Positions 32,528 to 32,745 of a stretch of DNA of 32,745 nt are shown here, in pieces; the stretch's first letter is position 1, and each line of letters begins with the position of its first letter. Source of the stretch: Paenibacillus hemerocallicola (GTDB lineage: Bacteria > Bacillota > Bacilli > Paenibacillales > NBRC-103111); assembly GCF_006265175.1 (NCBI RefSeq), contig NZ_VDCQ01000092.1, forward strand, positions 1 to 32,745. The letters run 5' to 3'. Below the pieces are notes generated by a model. That model saw only the letters and a list, made by a program, of their open reading frames with translations. It was not told where the DNA came from and did no database searches. Both the position numbers and the translations under genes were made by a program.

Positions 32528-32745
32528 TTGAAGCCGTTCCTTTCATTACTTGGTGCCTGTATAGTCGCCTTGCTTTACGCAGCGGATTGTTCGGCGGAAC
32601 AAAAGCCGCTTTCGTTGAATTCGCTGGGAGGAATACTGCATAATGTAACCGAGTCGCTTAAAGATCCCCTCCAAGAAGTGGTGGAGGCTCCGGTGAAAGC
32701 GATTGAGCCGGTGACGAAAGCATTGCCGGATGCAACAGCACCGAT
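32528..32745 (+). CDS. Secreted protein, N-terminal part (cut by window edge)
   Basis: AAAGGAGGTGA (32512-32522) is a near-perfect Shine-Dalgarno before TTG 32528. The product begins MKPFLSLLGACIVALLYAAD, a typical signal peptide with possible lipoprotein or cleavage site near the Cys of ADCSA. The visible mature part is rich in Pro, Val and Lys (EVVEAPVKAIEPVTKALPDA). The frame is open to the window end, so length and function are unknown. A -10-like TATAGT is at about 32472-32477. Confidence 0.7.
   Translation, partial: MKPFLSLLGACIVALLYAADCSAEQKPLSLNSLGGILHNVTESLKDPLQEVVEAPVKAIEPVTKALPDATAP

Overview
The window looks like a chromosomal segment of a spore-forming member of the Bacillota, most probably Paenibacillus or a close relative. 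The grounds are the gene order sigW-rsiW-cdaA-cdaR-glmM-glmS with a glmS ribozyme, strong AGGAGG-type ribosome binding sites, a DnaE with an intact HxH PHP motif, and a very large SLH-domain surface protein. All identifications are by reading the sequence; no database search was run.

Layout. 1-586: the end of a tRNA cluster (Lys partial, Leu, Gly, Arg, Pro, Gly) closed by a terminator. 587-4712: ppc (PEP carboxylase) and an EamA-type transporter. 4753-12209: a conserved envelope and second-messenger block. SigW and its membrane anti-sigma factor RsiW come first. CdaA and CdaR (cyclic di-AMP synthesis and its control), GlmM and GlmS (amino-sugar precursors of peptidoglycan) follow. The glmS mRNA starts at a good sigma-A promoter and carries a GlcN6P-sensing self-cleaving ribozyme.

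12210-22760 is a region of genome flux: a 20-bp tandem repeat array, several perfect hairpins, a broken M16 peptidase gene, dnaE in an unusual setting, about 550 bp of decayed sequence, and two overlapping transposase relics (IS1380-type and IS5-type). Inside it sits a compact, apparently intact module (18048-21283): promoter, leader region, an ABC-F ribosome-protection protein of the Msr(D) type, a Mef-like MFS transporter, and a terminator.

The leader of this module is the most interesting thing in the window. It has a short ORF, MVHSMRLR, matching in register the macrolide-stalling leaders of ErmD and Mef/Msr, and its stop codon overlaps the 5' arm of an intrinsic terminator. A second strong terminator follows. 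Then comes a second short [14 protein letters not shown], directly before a stem that pairs CTCCTT with the ABC-F Shine-Dalgarno AAGGAG and that competes with an alternative hairpin. Read together this is a candidate two-tier switch: transcription attenuation followed by translation attenuation, both driven by drug-stalled ribosomes.

22826-30634 encodes a secreted mosaic protein of about 2,600 residues (beta-propeller repeats, FN3, carboxypeptidase-regulatory-like, SWM, cadherin-like and three SLH domains). A perfect 16-bp inverted repeat overlaps its likely promoter. 30752-32745 holds a DUF4870-like membrane protein, a PhnB-like VOC protein, two unrecognised small genes in a probable operon, and the start of a secreted protein cut by the window edge.
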